Assembly: GCA_032718475.1 (NCBI GenBank) | Contig: JAUCBJ010000284.1 | Coordinates: 1 to 64,000, forward strand | Source of the DNA: Nemertoderma westbladi | Taxonomy: Eukaryota; Xenacoelomorpha; Nemertodermatida; Nemertodermatidae | Direction: 5' to 3' | DNA: 64,000 bases | Part shown: positions 21,839 to 31,556 of the stretch, in pieces | Layout: every line of letters begins with the position of its first letter | Position numbering within the stretch: the stretch's first letter is position 1 | Notes under the pieces: generated by a model | Database searches by the model: none | What the model was told of the DNA's origin: nothing | What the model saw: only the letters and a program-made list of their open reading frames with translations | Translations under genes and position numbers: made by a program

Positions 21839-21852
21839 CCCGCTAGACATTA

Positions 21853-22155
21853 GTGCCCGCCTAGCGACTTAGTATATGTAATACAACGGGCCAGGAAGAC
21901 TTTTCCCACTTCTTTAGTTCCTGCTGAGCTGACGCAAACGAGTCGTTACTATCTCAAACTGCAAAGGGACAAATTTCCAGAAATATTTATATACGATATT
22001 TTAGAAAAAATTGTGTTTTCATTGTACAACCTAAACTATTTAGAATCATATTGTGTATACTGTATAATGCTATTCTGCATACTGTATGTGGGGCGAGCCA
22101 CGTAAGATTGTATGACGGATGTTAGTGGACTGTCCGTCATCCTTCGTGAGAAATT
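21853..22155. other. Continuation of the interrupted repeat, no gene seen
   Basis: The first 20 bases continue the repeat broken by the LINE. The rest is AT-rich and shows nothing. Confidence 0.45.
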
Positions 22156-22300
22156 TTTAAAAGCTATTAAGTCGGCCAATCTTTGATGGAATGGAACCAA
22201 ACTTGGTACACATGTAGTTTTTAAAAAGTTTAGAAATTCTACACACAGACAGACTTCTATAGTTAATCCGTCGTCCGCTAGGGGGCGAGTGACCAGGTAC
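22156..22300 (-). repeat. Dispersed repeat, same family as 2353-2665
   Basis: The minus strand carries the family core (TTGGTTCCATTCCATC, and ACATGTGTACCAAGTTTGG) and then GTCTGTCTGTGTGTAGAATT, matching 2569-2655. The adjoining CCGTCGTCCGCTAGGGGGCG resembles the repeats at 55.7-56.1 kb. Confidence 0.6.
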
Positions 22301-23022
22301 ACAAATTGTACCTGTACTTAAAGGCTTATCTGGTCTTACGTGATGCGCGAAGTCCCCACGAACGTGTAGGCCTACTGTATTTATTACAGTTTGGGTAAAC
22401 GTCACAAATTGTGCTGCTGTCTGTTTTATGGGCTGCCTCTGCCAGCAACCATGCATTTTTGAGTTGCCCAATTCCCAAGTTTTTTTGTAAATATTCCTAG
22501 GATACTTTTATATATATATATATAGGCCTATTAATTATCTTGTTCTGTCTCGTAATTTCTCATATACTGCACGTGTAAGTGACCACAACTGTGATGTCGT
22601 TTCTAGTAGCAAAATCATAATTAATAAATTATAAATGTGTTAAAGAGTTATTTTAATTTAGATTTTCTTCTTCACTCTATCCCTCTCATTCCCCCTTGAT
22701 TATATTTTTTCGCCCCATTTCCCTTCTCGGATTTTTCGCCAAACTCTCTTGATTTTTCGCCCCTTTCTTTGGTTCACTGGGTGGGGGCTGCACCCCCCCC
22801 CCCCCCCCTCCCCGCCTTGTACGCCTATGCAAGAGTGCATATTTGCTGATCTGCGAGTTCGCATGGGAGATCTTCGTCACATGCTGCTTGCTATGAGCCT
22901 ACTTTTAGTCACCTTACTGGATAACCCACCAATACTACTTCACAAGTACCGGTAGTGTATACAAGCACAAGTTATTTTTTGAAAATACCCTACGCAAAAA
23001 TTCCCCTTTAGCATCCCCGTAG
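22301..23022. other. Intergenic with a (TA)n run and a poly-C tract
   Basis: Holds a short TATATATATATATATA run near 22509 and 16 C at 22793-22808 in a TGGGGGCTGCACCC setting. No gene is supported. Confidence 0.5.
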
Positions 23023-23038
23023 TAGCACGTGCCACTTA

Positions 23039-23213
23039 TTAGTTATCACGTGCGCACGTATTAGTTATCACGTGCGCACGTATTAGTTATCACGTGCGCA
23101 CGTATTAGTTATCACGTGCGCACTTATTAGTTATCACGTGCGCACGTATTAGTTATCACGTGCGCACGTATTAGTTATCACGTGCACACGTATTAGTAAC
23201 ACATGCGCACGTG
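23039..23213. repeat. 22-bp tandem repeat carrying CACGTG E-boxes, 8 copies
   Basis: Units start at 23039, 23061, 23083, 23105, 23127, 23149, 23171 and 23193. The consensus is TTAGTTATCACGTGCGCACG plus TA. Nearly every unit holds the palindromes CACGTG and GTGCGCAC. A lone CACGTG also sits just upstream at about 23025. It might bind bHLH factors, but no gene start is near enough to claim a promoter. Confidence 0.9.
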
Positions 23214-24545
23214 TTTTTTTCTTCATCTCCCATTAGGGGCTCCGTAGAAAAGAGCTACTTTTTACGCAATGTAAATAGTTATAACATTTAATTCTAAGAA
23301 ATAATACCTTATTTGTAAATCTTCAGATTTACTTACTGTAAGAAAATCGTGTCTGTCTGTTTGTTTGTCTGTCTGACTGTCTGTTTGTCAAACGAAAGGC
23401 TCCGAAACTATCCGGTCAATTGTGTTGTTTTTAGTATCCTCCTGTAGTGTATAGTCTGAATGGGTGTATAAAGCAATTTTCAGAAAAATACAGTCATTAG
23501 CTGGCTTATGTAATGGATTTCTGCGCAGGCTTTAGTATAAATCAATGAGGTTGCCAAGATTACTGTACTTAGTACACCCATACTGTTTGCTTAGTTTAGT
23601 TAGGCCCTACTTCCTAAACTCCACTCCCTCACAAACTTGAAATTCTTCATGGGTTAGCATTAGTGTGTGTTAAATATTTCATACAGCTGATAGCCTTATC
23701 AGTCAAGGTATGGGCGAATTTGAATTTATTACTAATTCCAGGTGAATGAATTTTAGTAATAATGTACTAATAATAAGTGTTATTATACTACATATAATTG
23801 GTGTAATTAGAATCATGAGAGGGAAACGTAGGTATTTTTGTTTCAGCTGATGGTATCTGTCTGTGTTGTGTAGTACTGGAATATAGTTGACATTGTCTAC
23901 ACCAAATATTTCCTATAAATTATATATCTTAAAGGAACAAAGTGATTTGAAAAGTTAAATATTAGTATATTAATTAATTAATAGAAGTGTTCTGAAGATT
24001 GAAGATTTACATCCCGCGTGCGGCGTGCTTGCCCACCACTAGTCTTTAAATTAAGTACAGTATTTCAATTTTTAATAGGATGACAGGCACTAAGTGGTAA
24101 TCTAGAACTTGATGAGTACAGTTCTCGTCTCTCCTATAACAATCCTTGATGGCACTTATTTAATGCGTGTTTCCATGTTATTGTAATTAGAGCCATTCCA
24201 AATACTGTAGGTAATAATAGCTATTAATTTATTGTTAATTAAGTAATAATGATAAATGTATATAATAGATGTAATAATAATTAATTATAAAAAATGTGTG
24301 CGATTGCTAAAAATGTACGCAACAATAAGGTAGAAAGAAGCTCTCATATAAATAGTAAACCTATCATAATTTATATTTACTTCTAACAACAGCCTTCTAT
24401 ATAGTAAACAAAGTCAGTTGTTTGGTGATTCGACAGTAACAAAATATTATGTTACTGACATTAATGCATCTGCTCTTGCTAGTCGCGTTATCAAAATAAA
24501 GACAAAAATATAGATTTATTAGAAAACTCACTTTAAATCCTAAAA
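23214..24545. other. Upstream region of the ankyrin gene, no other gene seen
   Basis: AT-rich. A GTCTGTCTG-rich patch lies at 23346-23390, similar in style to the CTGTTGTTCTG patch near 4470. The last 100 bases before the ankyrin ATG are A/T-rich without a clear TATA box. Confidence 0.45.
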
Positions 24546-27500
24546 ATGTCTAAATCATTGAATCAAAGTGTGGCACGAAAGTTAAAACATTATTTGGAAC
24601 TACGACGTTTAGAACAAGGTTTTGACTTGTCTGGTCCTGACCAGCCTAAAATGAACAGAATAAAACCAATGCGACTCATCGGATCTCACTGTGCCATCCA
24701 TGACCGATCACTAAAACACTACTATAAGTCTCCAGAAATTCGCCAACATTTAACACAACTTAATGTTGACGATTACGACCTAATAAGCAATAAATCAAGA
24801 TCAGCGAACACTTTCAACTTATTAAAAGGTTTATCTAAACACAGAATGCCACGTCAAAAAATCCTGAAATCTAGAAGTGCGACAATAGCAAAGAGGGATA
24901 AATATGATTTAAAAGTAACTTCGATAACTGGAAGTTCAATGGGATATAAAGGAGATAATGAATTAGGTAGTAGTCGGTCTGCATCCAGTGAATGTACCAG
25001 GGAGAAGCGACCAGCCGCATCAAAATGGGAGAAAGAACTGGAAAACACCCAAGCCCAAGTTGAGACTTACATGGCTAATGCAGAGTTCGTCGGACCGTTT
25101 GACTCCAGGCGAATGGGTTCCCTTCCACGATCAGAAGCATACAAGTCGCATTTTAATAGACCCGAGAAAGAGGCTGCCTATAGCAGAGGTCAACAAATCT
25201 TGAGACAGCAACCACCGGTTGGAATAAGCAAAGGAGAGATGGTTCGCCTTGTAGAAGATGCCTGTAAGTTGTTAGTAGTTACTAAAAGAAAGATAATAAA
25301 AGATAGGCAAAAGTCCAAAAAAGAGATTAAACAATCTAAACGTTTGCAACAATCCAAGATAAAGCCTATATTAGTTGTCGGACAAAAGTCAGATCGAGAG
25401 CCAAAGCATGTGTCAACCGACCTAGTTCCAGAAGATCCGCAGCTTAGAGTGCCAGAGAAGGGCGATTTAGATGACGAAGCTACCAGAGAAGAGAGTTCTC
25501 GGAATGAAGAAGGCGTGGAAGATAATGATGAAAAAACTGAAAGGAGCTGCAGTAGATCTTCTAATAGATCCTCTAGCTGTGATGAAACCGAAAGCAACAG
25601 AAGTTTGGGTAGAGCTTCTGATATTTCTGAAGCATCGTACATGGATGAATCTGGGTGTGCAGCAAATATAACGCAATCGCAGGTATCGAAAAGTAGCAGT
25701 AGCTCAATATTCAATTCAAAAAGAGACTTGGCTATAATAGTTGAGAATAACACAACTATCAGTACACCACTCCACGATGCCTGTAAATTAGGAAATCTTA
25801 AAGATGTTAAACAATTGATAAGAAGCGATCCAGATATGGTAAACGCGTGCGATTACCGCGGATGGACACCGCTACATGTAGCCGCGTTCGTCGGAAACGC
25901 TTATGTAATCAACGCGTTGAGGTTAGGAGGGGCCACAATCGTCGCGGAGAAAGATACTGGCTACCTCCCTCTACATAGAGCCACTATAAACGGAAACGTA
26001 TCCGTGATGAAGATTCTTATTGACATGGGAAATGATGTAAATTATCAGTCACTCGAGGGGTTCACGCCATTGCATATCGCGGCGATGACGGGAAATTCAG
26101 ATGCCAGTGAATGTTTGTTATTACATGGTGGCAGTTTAACGGCGCGGGATAGGCATTCACGTACTACAATGGACTTAGCAATAGTGCACAACAAGGATAA
26201 TGTGGTAACCCTGCTCAAAGATGTTGAAACACGTGTTGCAAATGGTGAAGCTATAATGGATATATTTGACATTTCCAAATACGAGATAATTAATGATGCG
26301 ATGGAAATGTCTTCTTGCAGCAATAATACTGTAAATAATGAATTCGATCCTGTGAAAGAAGATTGTGATCAAGTCCACTTGGATGAGGAACCAATTGGTG
26401 GTGTAAATCTTGTAGATGTTCCTCCCGAAAACTTACAGGGTTCAGAAAGCAGCAAACTATCGCAGATTTCATTTGGAAGAAAAGATAACACATCCCAGTC
26501 ACGTGTTTCACTGAAAACCAGTAAAGTTACTGCAGCTGCAAAGGATGAAGATAACACATCCCAGTCACGAGATTCACTAAAAACCAGTAAAGTTTCTGCA
26601 GCTGCAAAGGATGAAGATAACACATCCCAGTCACGAGATTCACTAAAAACCAGTAAAGTTTCTGCAGCTGCAAAGGATGAAGATAACACATCCCAGTCAC
26701 GTGTTTCACTAAAAACAAGTAAAGTTTCTGCAGCTGCAAAGGATGAAGATAACACATCCCAGTCACGAGTTTCATTAAAAACCAGTAAAGTTTCTGCAGC
26801 TGCAAAGGATGAAGAAGAAGATAACACATCGCAGTCACGTGTTTCACTAAAAACCAGTAAAGTTTCAGAAACTGCAAATGACGAATATAAACTATCACAG
26901 TCACAAGTTAATGTTTCATTAAAAACCAGTGAAGTTTCTGCAGCTGCAAAGGATGAAGATAACACATTGCAGTCACGTGTTTCACTAAAAGCCAGTAAAG
27001 TTTCAGAAACTGCAAATGACAAATATAAACTATCACAGTCACAAGTTAATGTTTCATTAAAAACAAGTAAAGTTTCTGCAGCTGCAAAGGATGAAGATAA
27101 CACACCTCAGTCATGTGTTTCACTAAAAACCAGTAAAGTTTCTGCAGCTGCAAATGATGAAGATAACACACCTCAGTCACGAGTTTCACTAAAAACCAGT
27201 AAAGTTTCTGCAGCTGCAAAGGATGAAGATAACACACCTCAGTCACGAGTTTCACTAAAAACAAGTAAAGTTTCTGCAGCTGCAAAGGATGACGATAACA
27301 CATCCCAGTCACGTGTTTCACTAAAAACCAGTAAAGTTTCTGCAGCTGCAAAGGATGACGATAACTCATCCCAGTCACGAGTTTCACTAAAAACCAGTAA
27401 AGTTTCTGCAGCTGCAAAGGATGAAGATAACACACCTCAGTCACGAGTTTCACTAAAAACCAGTAAATTTTCTGCAGCTGCAAAGGATGAAGATAACACA

Positions 27501-28853
27501 CCTCAGTCATGTGTTTCACTAAAAACCAGTAAAGTTTCTGCAGCTGCAAAAGATGCATCCCAGTCACGAGTTTCACTAAATACCAGTAAAGTTTCTACAG
27601 CTGCAAAGGATGAAGATAACACATCCCAGTCACGAGTTTCACTAAAAACCAGTAAAGTTTCTGCAGCTGCAAAGGATGAAGATAACACACCTCAGTCATG
27701 TGTTTCACTAAAAACCAGTAAAGTTTCTGCAGCTGCAAAGGATGCACCCCAGTCACGTGTTTCACTAAAAACCAGTAAAGTTTCTGAAGCTGCAAAGGAT
27801 GAAGATAACACATCCCAGTCACGAGTTTCACTAAAAACCAGTAAAGTTTCTGCAGCTGCAAAGGATGAAGATGACACATTCCAGTCACGAGTTTCACTAA
27901 AAACCAGTAAAGTTTCTGCAGCTGCAAAGGATGCATCCCAGTCACGAGTTTCACTAAAAACCAGTAAGGTTTCTACAGCTGCAAAGGATGAAGATAACAC
28001 ATCCCAGTCACGAGTTTCACTAAAAACCAGTAAAGTTTCTGCACCTGCAAAGGATGAAGATAACACACCTCAGTCATGTGTTTCACTAAAAACCAGTAAA
28101 GTTTCTGCAGCTGCAAAGGATGCACCCCAGTCACGTGTTTCACTAAAAACCAGTAAAGTTTCTGCAGCTGCAAAGGATGAAGATAACACATCCCAGTCAC
28201 GAGTTTCACTAAAAACCAGTAAAGTTTCTGCAGCTGCAAAGGATGAAGATAACACATCCCAGTCACGAGATTCACTAAAAACCAGTAAAGTTTATGCAGC
28301 TGCAAAGGATGAAGATAACACATCCCAGTCACGAGTTTCACTAAAAACCAGTAAAGTTTCTGCAGCTGCAAATGATGAAGATAACACATCCCAGTCACGA
28401 GTTTCACTAAAAACCAGTAAAGTTTCTGCAGCTGCAAAGGATGAAGATAACACATCCCAGTCACGAGTTTCACTAAAAACCAGTAAAGTTTCTGCAGCTG
28501 CAAAAGATGAAGATAACACATCCCAGTCACGAGATTCACTAAAAACCAGTAAAGTTTATGCAGCTGCAAAGGATGAAGATAACACATCCCAGTCACGTGT
28601 TTCACTAAAAACCAGTAAAGTTTCTGCAGCTGCAAAGGATGACGATAACACATCCCAGTCGCGAGATTCACTAAAAACCAGTAAAGTTTCTGCAGCTGCA
28701 AAAGATGAGACAAAAGTTTCACTAAAAGACAGTAACCTTTCAGCAGCTGCAGAGGAAGACGATAACATATCGGAGACAAGAACTTCACCAAAACCCAGTA
28801 AATTTATGGAACTCTTTCGACTTTTGTCGGAAGACCAAGAGGAAGAAAAATAA
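24546..28853 (+). CDS. Large ankyrin-repeat protein with a 22-residue repeat tail
   Basis: 1435 residues in one exon, ATG at 24546. Residues 1-400 are basic, serine-rich and unrecognised. Residues about 405-571 form four to five ankyrin repeats with clear TPLH signatures (STPLHDACKLGNLKDV, GWTPLHVAAFVGNAY, YLPLHRATINGNVS, GFTPLHIAAMTGNSD). From about residue 647 to 1387 there are about 34 copies of a 22-residue repeat, consensus DNTSQSRVSLKTSKVSAAAK plus DE; some copies lack the DEDNT part and two have an inserted NV. The last 48 residues are two degenerate copies and an acidic end. No signal peptide or membrane segment is seen. A scaffolding protein is plausible from the ankyrin part, but the family is not recognised. 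The repeat tail is rich in Ser, Lys and Asp/Glu and probably disordered. Confidence 0.85.
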   Translation: MSKSLNQSVARKLKHYLELRRLEQGFDLSGPDQPKMNRIKPMRLIGSHCAIHDRSLKHYYKSPEIRQHLTQLNVDDYDLISNKSRSANTFNLLKGLSKHRMPRQKILKSRSATIAKRDKYDLKVTSITGSSMGYKGDNELGSSRSASSECTREKRPAASKWEKELENTQAQVETYMANAEFVGPFDSRRMGSLPRSEAYKSHFNRPEKEAAYSRGQQILRQQPPVGISKGEMVRLVEDACKLLVVTKRKIIKDRQKSKKEIKQSKRLQQSKIKPILVVGQKSDREPKHVSTDLVPEDPQLRVPEKGDLDDEATREESSRNEEGVEDNDEKTERSCSRSSNRSSSCDETESNRSLGRASDISEASYMDESGCAANITQSQVSKSSSSSIFNSKRDLAIIVENNTTISTPLHDACKLGNLKDVKQLIRSDPDMVNACDYRGWTPLHVAAFVGNAYVINALRLGGATIVAEKDTGYLPLHRATINGNVSVMKILIDMGNDVNYQSLEGFTPLHIAAMTGNSDASECLLLHGGSLTARDRHSRTTMDLAIVHNKDNVVTLLKDVETRVANGEAIMDIFDISKYEIINDAMEMSSCSNNTVNNEFDPVKEDCDQVHLDEEPIGGVNLVDVPPENLQGSESSKLSQISFGRKDNTSQSRVSLKTSKVTAAAKDEDNTSQSRDSLKTSKVSAAAKDEDNTSQSRDSLKTSKVSAAAKDEDNTSQSRVSLKTSKVSAAAKDEDNTSQSRVSLKTSKVSAAAKDEEEDNTSQSRVSLKTSKVSETANDEYKLSQSQVNVSLKTSEVSAAAKDEDNTLQSRVSLKASKVSETANDKYKLSQSQVNVSLKTSKVSAAAKDEDNTPQSCVSLKTSKVSAAANDEDNTPQSRVSLKTSKVSAAAKDEDNTPQSRVSLKTSKVSAAAKDDDNTSQSRVSLKTSKVSAAAKDDDNSSQSRVSLKTSKVSAAAKDEDNTPQSRVSLKTSKFSAAAKDEDNTPQSCVSLKTSKVSAAAKDASQSRVSLNTSKVSTAAKDEDNTSQSRVSLKTSKVSAAAKDEDNTPQSCVSLKTSKVSAAAKDAPQSRVSLKTSKVSEAAKDEDNTSQSRVSLKTSKVSAAAKDEDDTFQSRVSLKTSKVSAAAKDASQSRVSLKTSKVSTAAKDEDNTSQSRVSLKTSKVSAPAKDEDNTPQSCVSLKTSKVSAAAKDAPQSRVSLKTSKVSAAAKDEDNTSQSRVSLKTSKVSAAAKDEDNTSQSRDSLKTSKVYAAAKDEDNTSQSRVSLKTSKVSAAANDEDNTSQSRVSLKTSKVSAAAKDEDNTSQSRVSLKTSKVSAAAKDEDNTSQSRDSLKTSKVYAAAKDEDNTSQSRVSLKTSKVSAAAKDDDNTSQSRDSLKTSKVSAAAKDETKVSLKDSNLSAAAEEDDNISETRTSPKPSKFMELFRLLSEDQEEEK
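26484..28725 (+). repeat. Coding minisatellite, 66-bp unit, about 34 copies
   Basis: In-frame tandem array inside the ankyrin gene. Units are 66 bp, with shorter 57-bp units (for example where AAAGATGCATCCCAG skips the DEDNT codons) and a pair of alternative units carrying AAACTATCACAGTCACAAG. Length changes stay multiples of 3, so the frame is conserved throughout. Confidence 0.95.
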
Positions 28854-29214
28854 ATGTAAATGTAGAAAAAAATCCCATTCCTTCAATTATTGTTTCCGTT
28901 TAGTGTTAGTTTTGTATAATTTATTTTACCATAAATATTAAATACAATTTTGCTATTCCTATTAGCTAATTTTTTAGCTAATTTTATATTAATTGGATAT
29001 TACATAAGCACAACAGATAACATAAAGAAACAATTTCTAAAACCATCAAAATGGAAGGGAAATGTATCAAACTGGGTTGGAGGGATATTAAAATAACGAA
29101 AAGAAAATTGTTATGCTACATAGAATAATGTTGGTTGAGCTTGTGGTGGAATGGCCGATCGATACCATTTTTAGGATTTCCCAAAATACAAATCTCTTTA
29201 TATTGGGTAAATAA
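28854..29214. other. 3' flank of the ankyrin gene
   Basis: AT-rich. Weak poly(A)-like words only (ATAAATATTAAA near 28932). The TAA target duplication of the next element ends it. Confidence 0.45.
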
Positions 29215-30216
29215 GGGGCCATCCATAAATGACGTCACGTTTTTTATAGACATTTTTGACCCCCCCCCCCCCCTTTCGTCACAAATCGTCACGAAATGGC
29301 TACCCCCCCCCCCCTCCCCTATGTCACGGCACACTATATAAAATTAAATTATTACTCTTATATTATTAGAACAATAAATCTGGAATAAATTTGTCAACTA
29401 TAAACTATAGATATAAACTAATATTACAAATTACAGTAATACGAGTTTTTCAGACATGCTCCCATGGGCACTGCAGGTGGTCTGTCATGGTTATAATGGC
29501 CATTGGTGGGACATCAGCTACTGGGTATGTGTTCGCAGGGGATCGGCCTCCTCTTTGCAGGACATTGCTTTCGCCGTGAGGACCAGCCAGTGCATAATCT
29601 TGTACTTTGGCGGCCTCATGGAGTGTATAAGCATGGTGGACAGCCCATGACTTTCTTGAGACGCATTTTAAAGGACACTGGACTTGAAGATGCGGATGAT
29701 CTAGCAAATGTCATGGGTGATAGGGAGTTGTGGCGGCGCAATTTTGTCGACAAGCCGGCACAGCATTCTTAAAAATGCAGCTGCAATGCAGCATGCCGAT
29801 CCTAGTAGTAGTCGCAGGGGATTGATAATCAAAACGGGTTTTGGAACTACCGCTACCATGAAGGGATGTAAGATTTTTAGTAAAAATTTCGATGCAAAGT
29901 AAAGATGACATTCTTTACAAACACGCTCTCTAATTTTACCAATTATGGAAGGGCAGTAGAGGTCGTAAGGTAAGATTTTAATGGTTATCATTGGAAGAGG
30001 TAATAGTTTAATAGTAAACACGTTAATAGTAGACACGTTTAATAGTATACATACACGTATGTATTTAATATATATACAGTAATTTTATCGGAAACTTATA
30101 ATGTGACGTCACGATATTGCGGACACCCCCCCCCCCCCCCTCGTCACAAATCGTCACGAAATACCAAACCCCCCCCCCCCCCCCTGTCCAGCGTGACGTC
30201 ATTTATGGATGGCCCC
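29215..30216. mobile_element. TIR element with TAA target duplication (Harbinger-like MITE)
   Basis: The ends are perfect complements for at least 24 bp (GGGGCCATCCATAAATGACG and its complement), flanked by TAA at 29212-29214 and 30217-30219. Inside each end follow poly-C runs and a TCGTCACAAATCGTCACGAA block. A 3-bp TWA duplication is typical of PIF/Harbinger elements, so that superfamily is inferred. No transposase is present. A LINE fragment was inserted later at 29544. Confidence 0.85.
29544..29811 (+). mobile_element. RTE-like LINE 3' fragment nested in the TIR element
   Basis: This short 5'-truncated copy carries the C-terminal coding part (FAGHCFRREDQPVHNL to KPAQHS) and the family 3' end GCCGATCCTAGTAGTAG. 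It is flanked by the 11-bp duplication TCGCAGGGGAT at 29533-29543 and 29812-29822. Confidence 0.9.
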
Positions 30217-30219
30217 TAA

Positions 30220-31483
30220 GTAAAATAATTAATTCTTTACAGATAATATATTAATTTTAAGTTATAAGTGTAATATGGCATGTTTTAAAGTTTACATTAC
30301 TTTAGCGATATGTGTATATTAATATTATTGGTACCATCTATCTGTTAGCTTAATAATTAATATTATTTTACTTACTCTAAATTTCTACAAACCTAAAATA
30401 AAGGTTTAAATTTCTTTAATATTGCAGCATATATCTGTATTACACTTTGCATGGAAGTATAGTAAATAAATATCATTCGAAATTCTAATTAATGATGGCA
30501 ATCATATTACCTACTAATATCACACTAAACATTTACTCTAACTGCCATGCAATGTTCGGCGAAAAATTGGCAATAAATTTACCATAACTCTCCCCTCTTA
30601 GTATCTCAGCAGCATATTCTTCCTACATCTAATTCGCACCGGACGTGGAATAAATTATTTATTAATATTCTCCAAAATTTGTGTAATTGCAGATAAATGT
30701 GTACACTTTCTCTTTTAACAACATTTAGCAATGATCGGATATTCTTTCCATACTTAAGCAGTAAGCACTATGTACGTAAATATTAACTATATTGTACGTT
30801 AAATGGTTTCAGATAATGTACCGGTACGGTATATTAAATGACTTAGCCGATTTAGTGAAGGGTGACAATATCACATGTCCGTCCATGGCCAATTAATATT
30901 AGATATAATTATATTATATTATGTGTTTCCGGGTTTTACTATGGGCGTTGCTGTCTCGATTAGATAGAGAATAAAATTAAAAAAAAGTGCCAAAACAAAA
31001 GGCTTAGAAAATATAGGAATACATTCTTTCTATCAACATCAACGGCAATAAAAAATTCATCTCGAAAATCGTTTCTATTGCAATATTTTGCCTCCCAATC
31101 TTTGGACGCCAATTAAAAGTTGCCGATATTGTAACCACAGTAACCAGAACTACAACTAGTCAACTTTAGCCGTCAGTTTAATCACTTGGCTGATTTAAAT
31201 ATTAAATAATAATATAAACTTATCCGCCAACCGCCACCAAACTATTATAAAGTAGAATGAAAACATTTATAACCGAGTGCTCTGGTATGAGGAGAGGATA
31301 GGTGATTGCCGATGCCTTTACTGTTATTTACCCCCATTTTATCTTATCCTTCGGTATTTTAATTATTTAGAAATACAAATGTGTTGCAATAATATAGTGT
31401 GTATATCAATTACGGTGCTGTATAATAATGGTTTACAACCTCATATTACATATTAGTGACATGGAGAACTCTTTAATAGTCAC
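30220..31483. other. Intergenic, no gene seen
   Basis: AT-rich with scattered TTAATTAATATT words. No open frame or repeat of note was recognised. Confidence 0.5.
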
Positions 31484-31489
31484 TTTATT
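31484..31489 (-). promoter_or_regulatory. Poly(A) signal of DPP8/9
   Basis: AATAAA on the minus strand about 68 bases after the stop codon. Confidence 0.55.
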
Positions 31490-31556
31490 CGGCCTTAACG
31501 GACTCCCTAAATGGGAAACAAAATAATCATTATCTAATTAGTCATTAAACCCTAAA

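Noticed and set aside
26369-28791. Long minus-strand open frames (up to 272 codons) opposite the ankyrin tail
   Set aside because: The 66-bp unit is a multiple of three, so any frame without a stop in one unit stays open across the array. They are shadows of the coding repeat.
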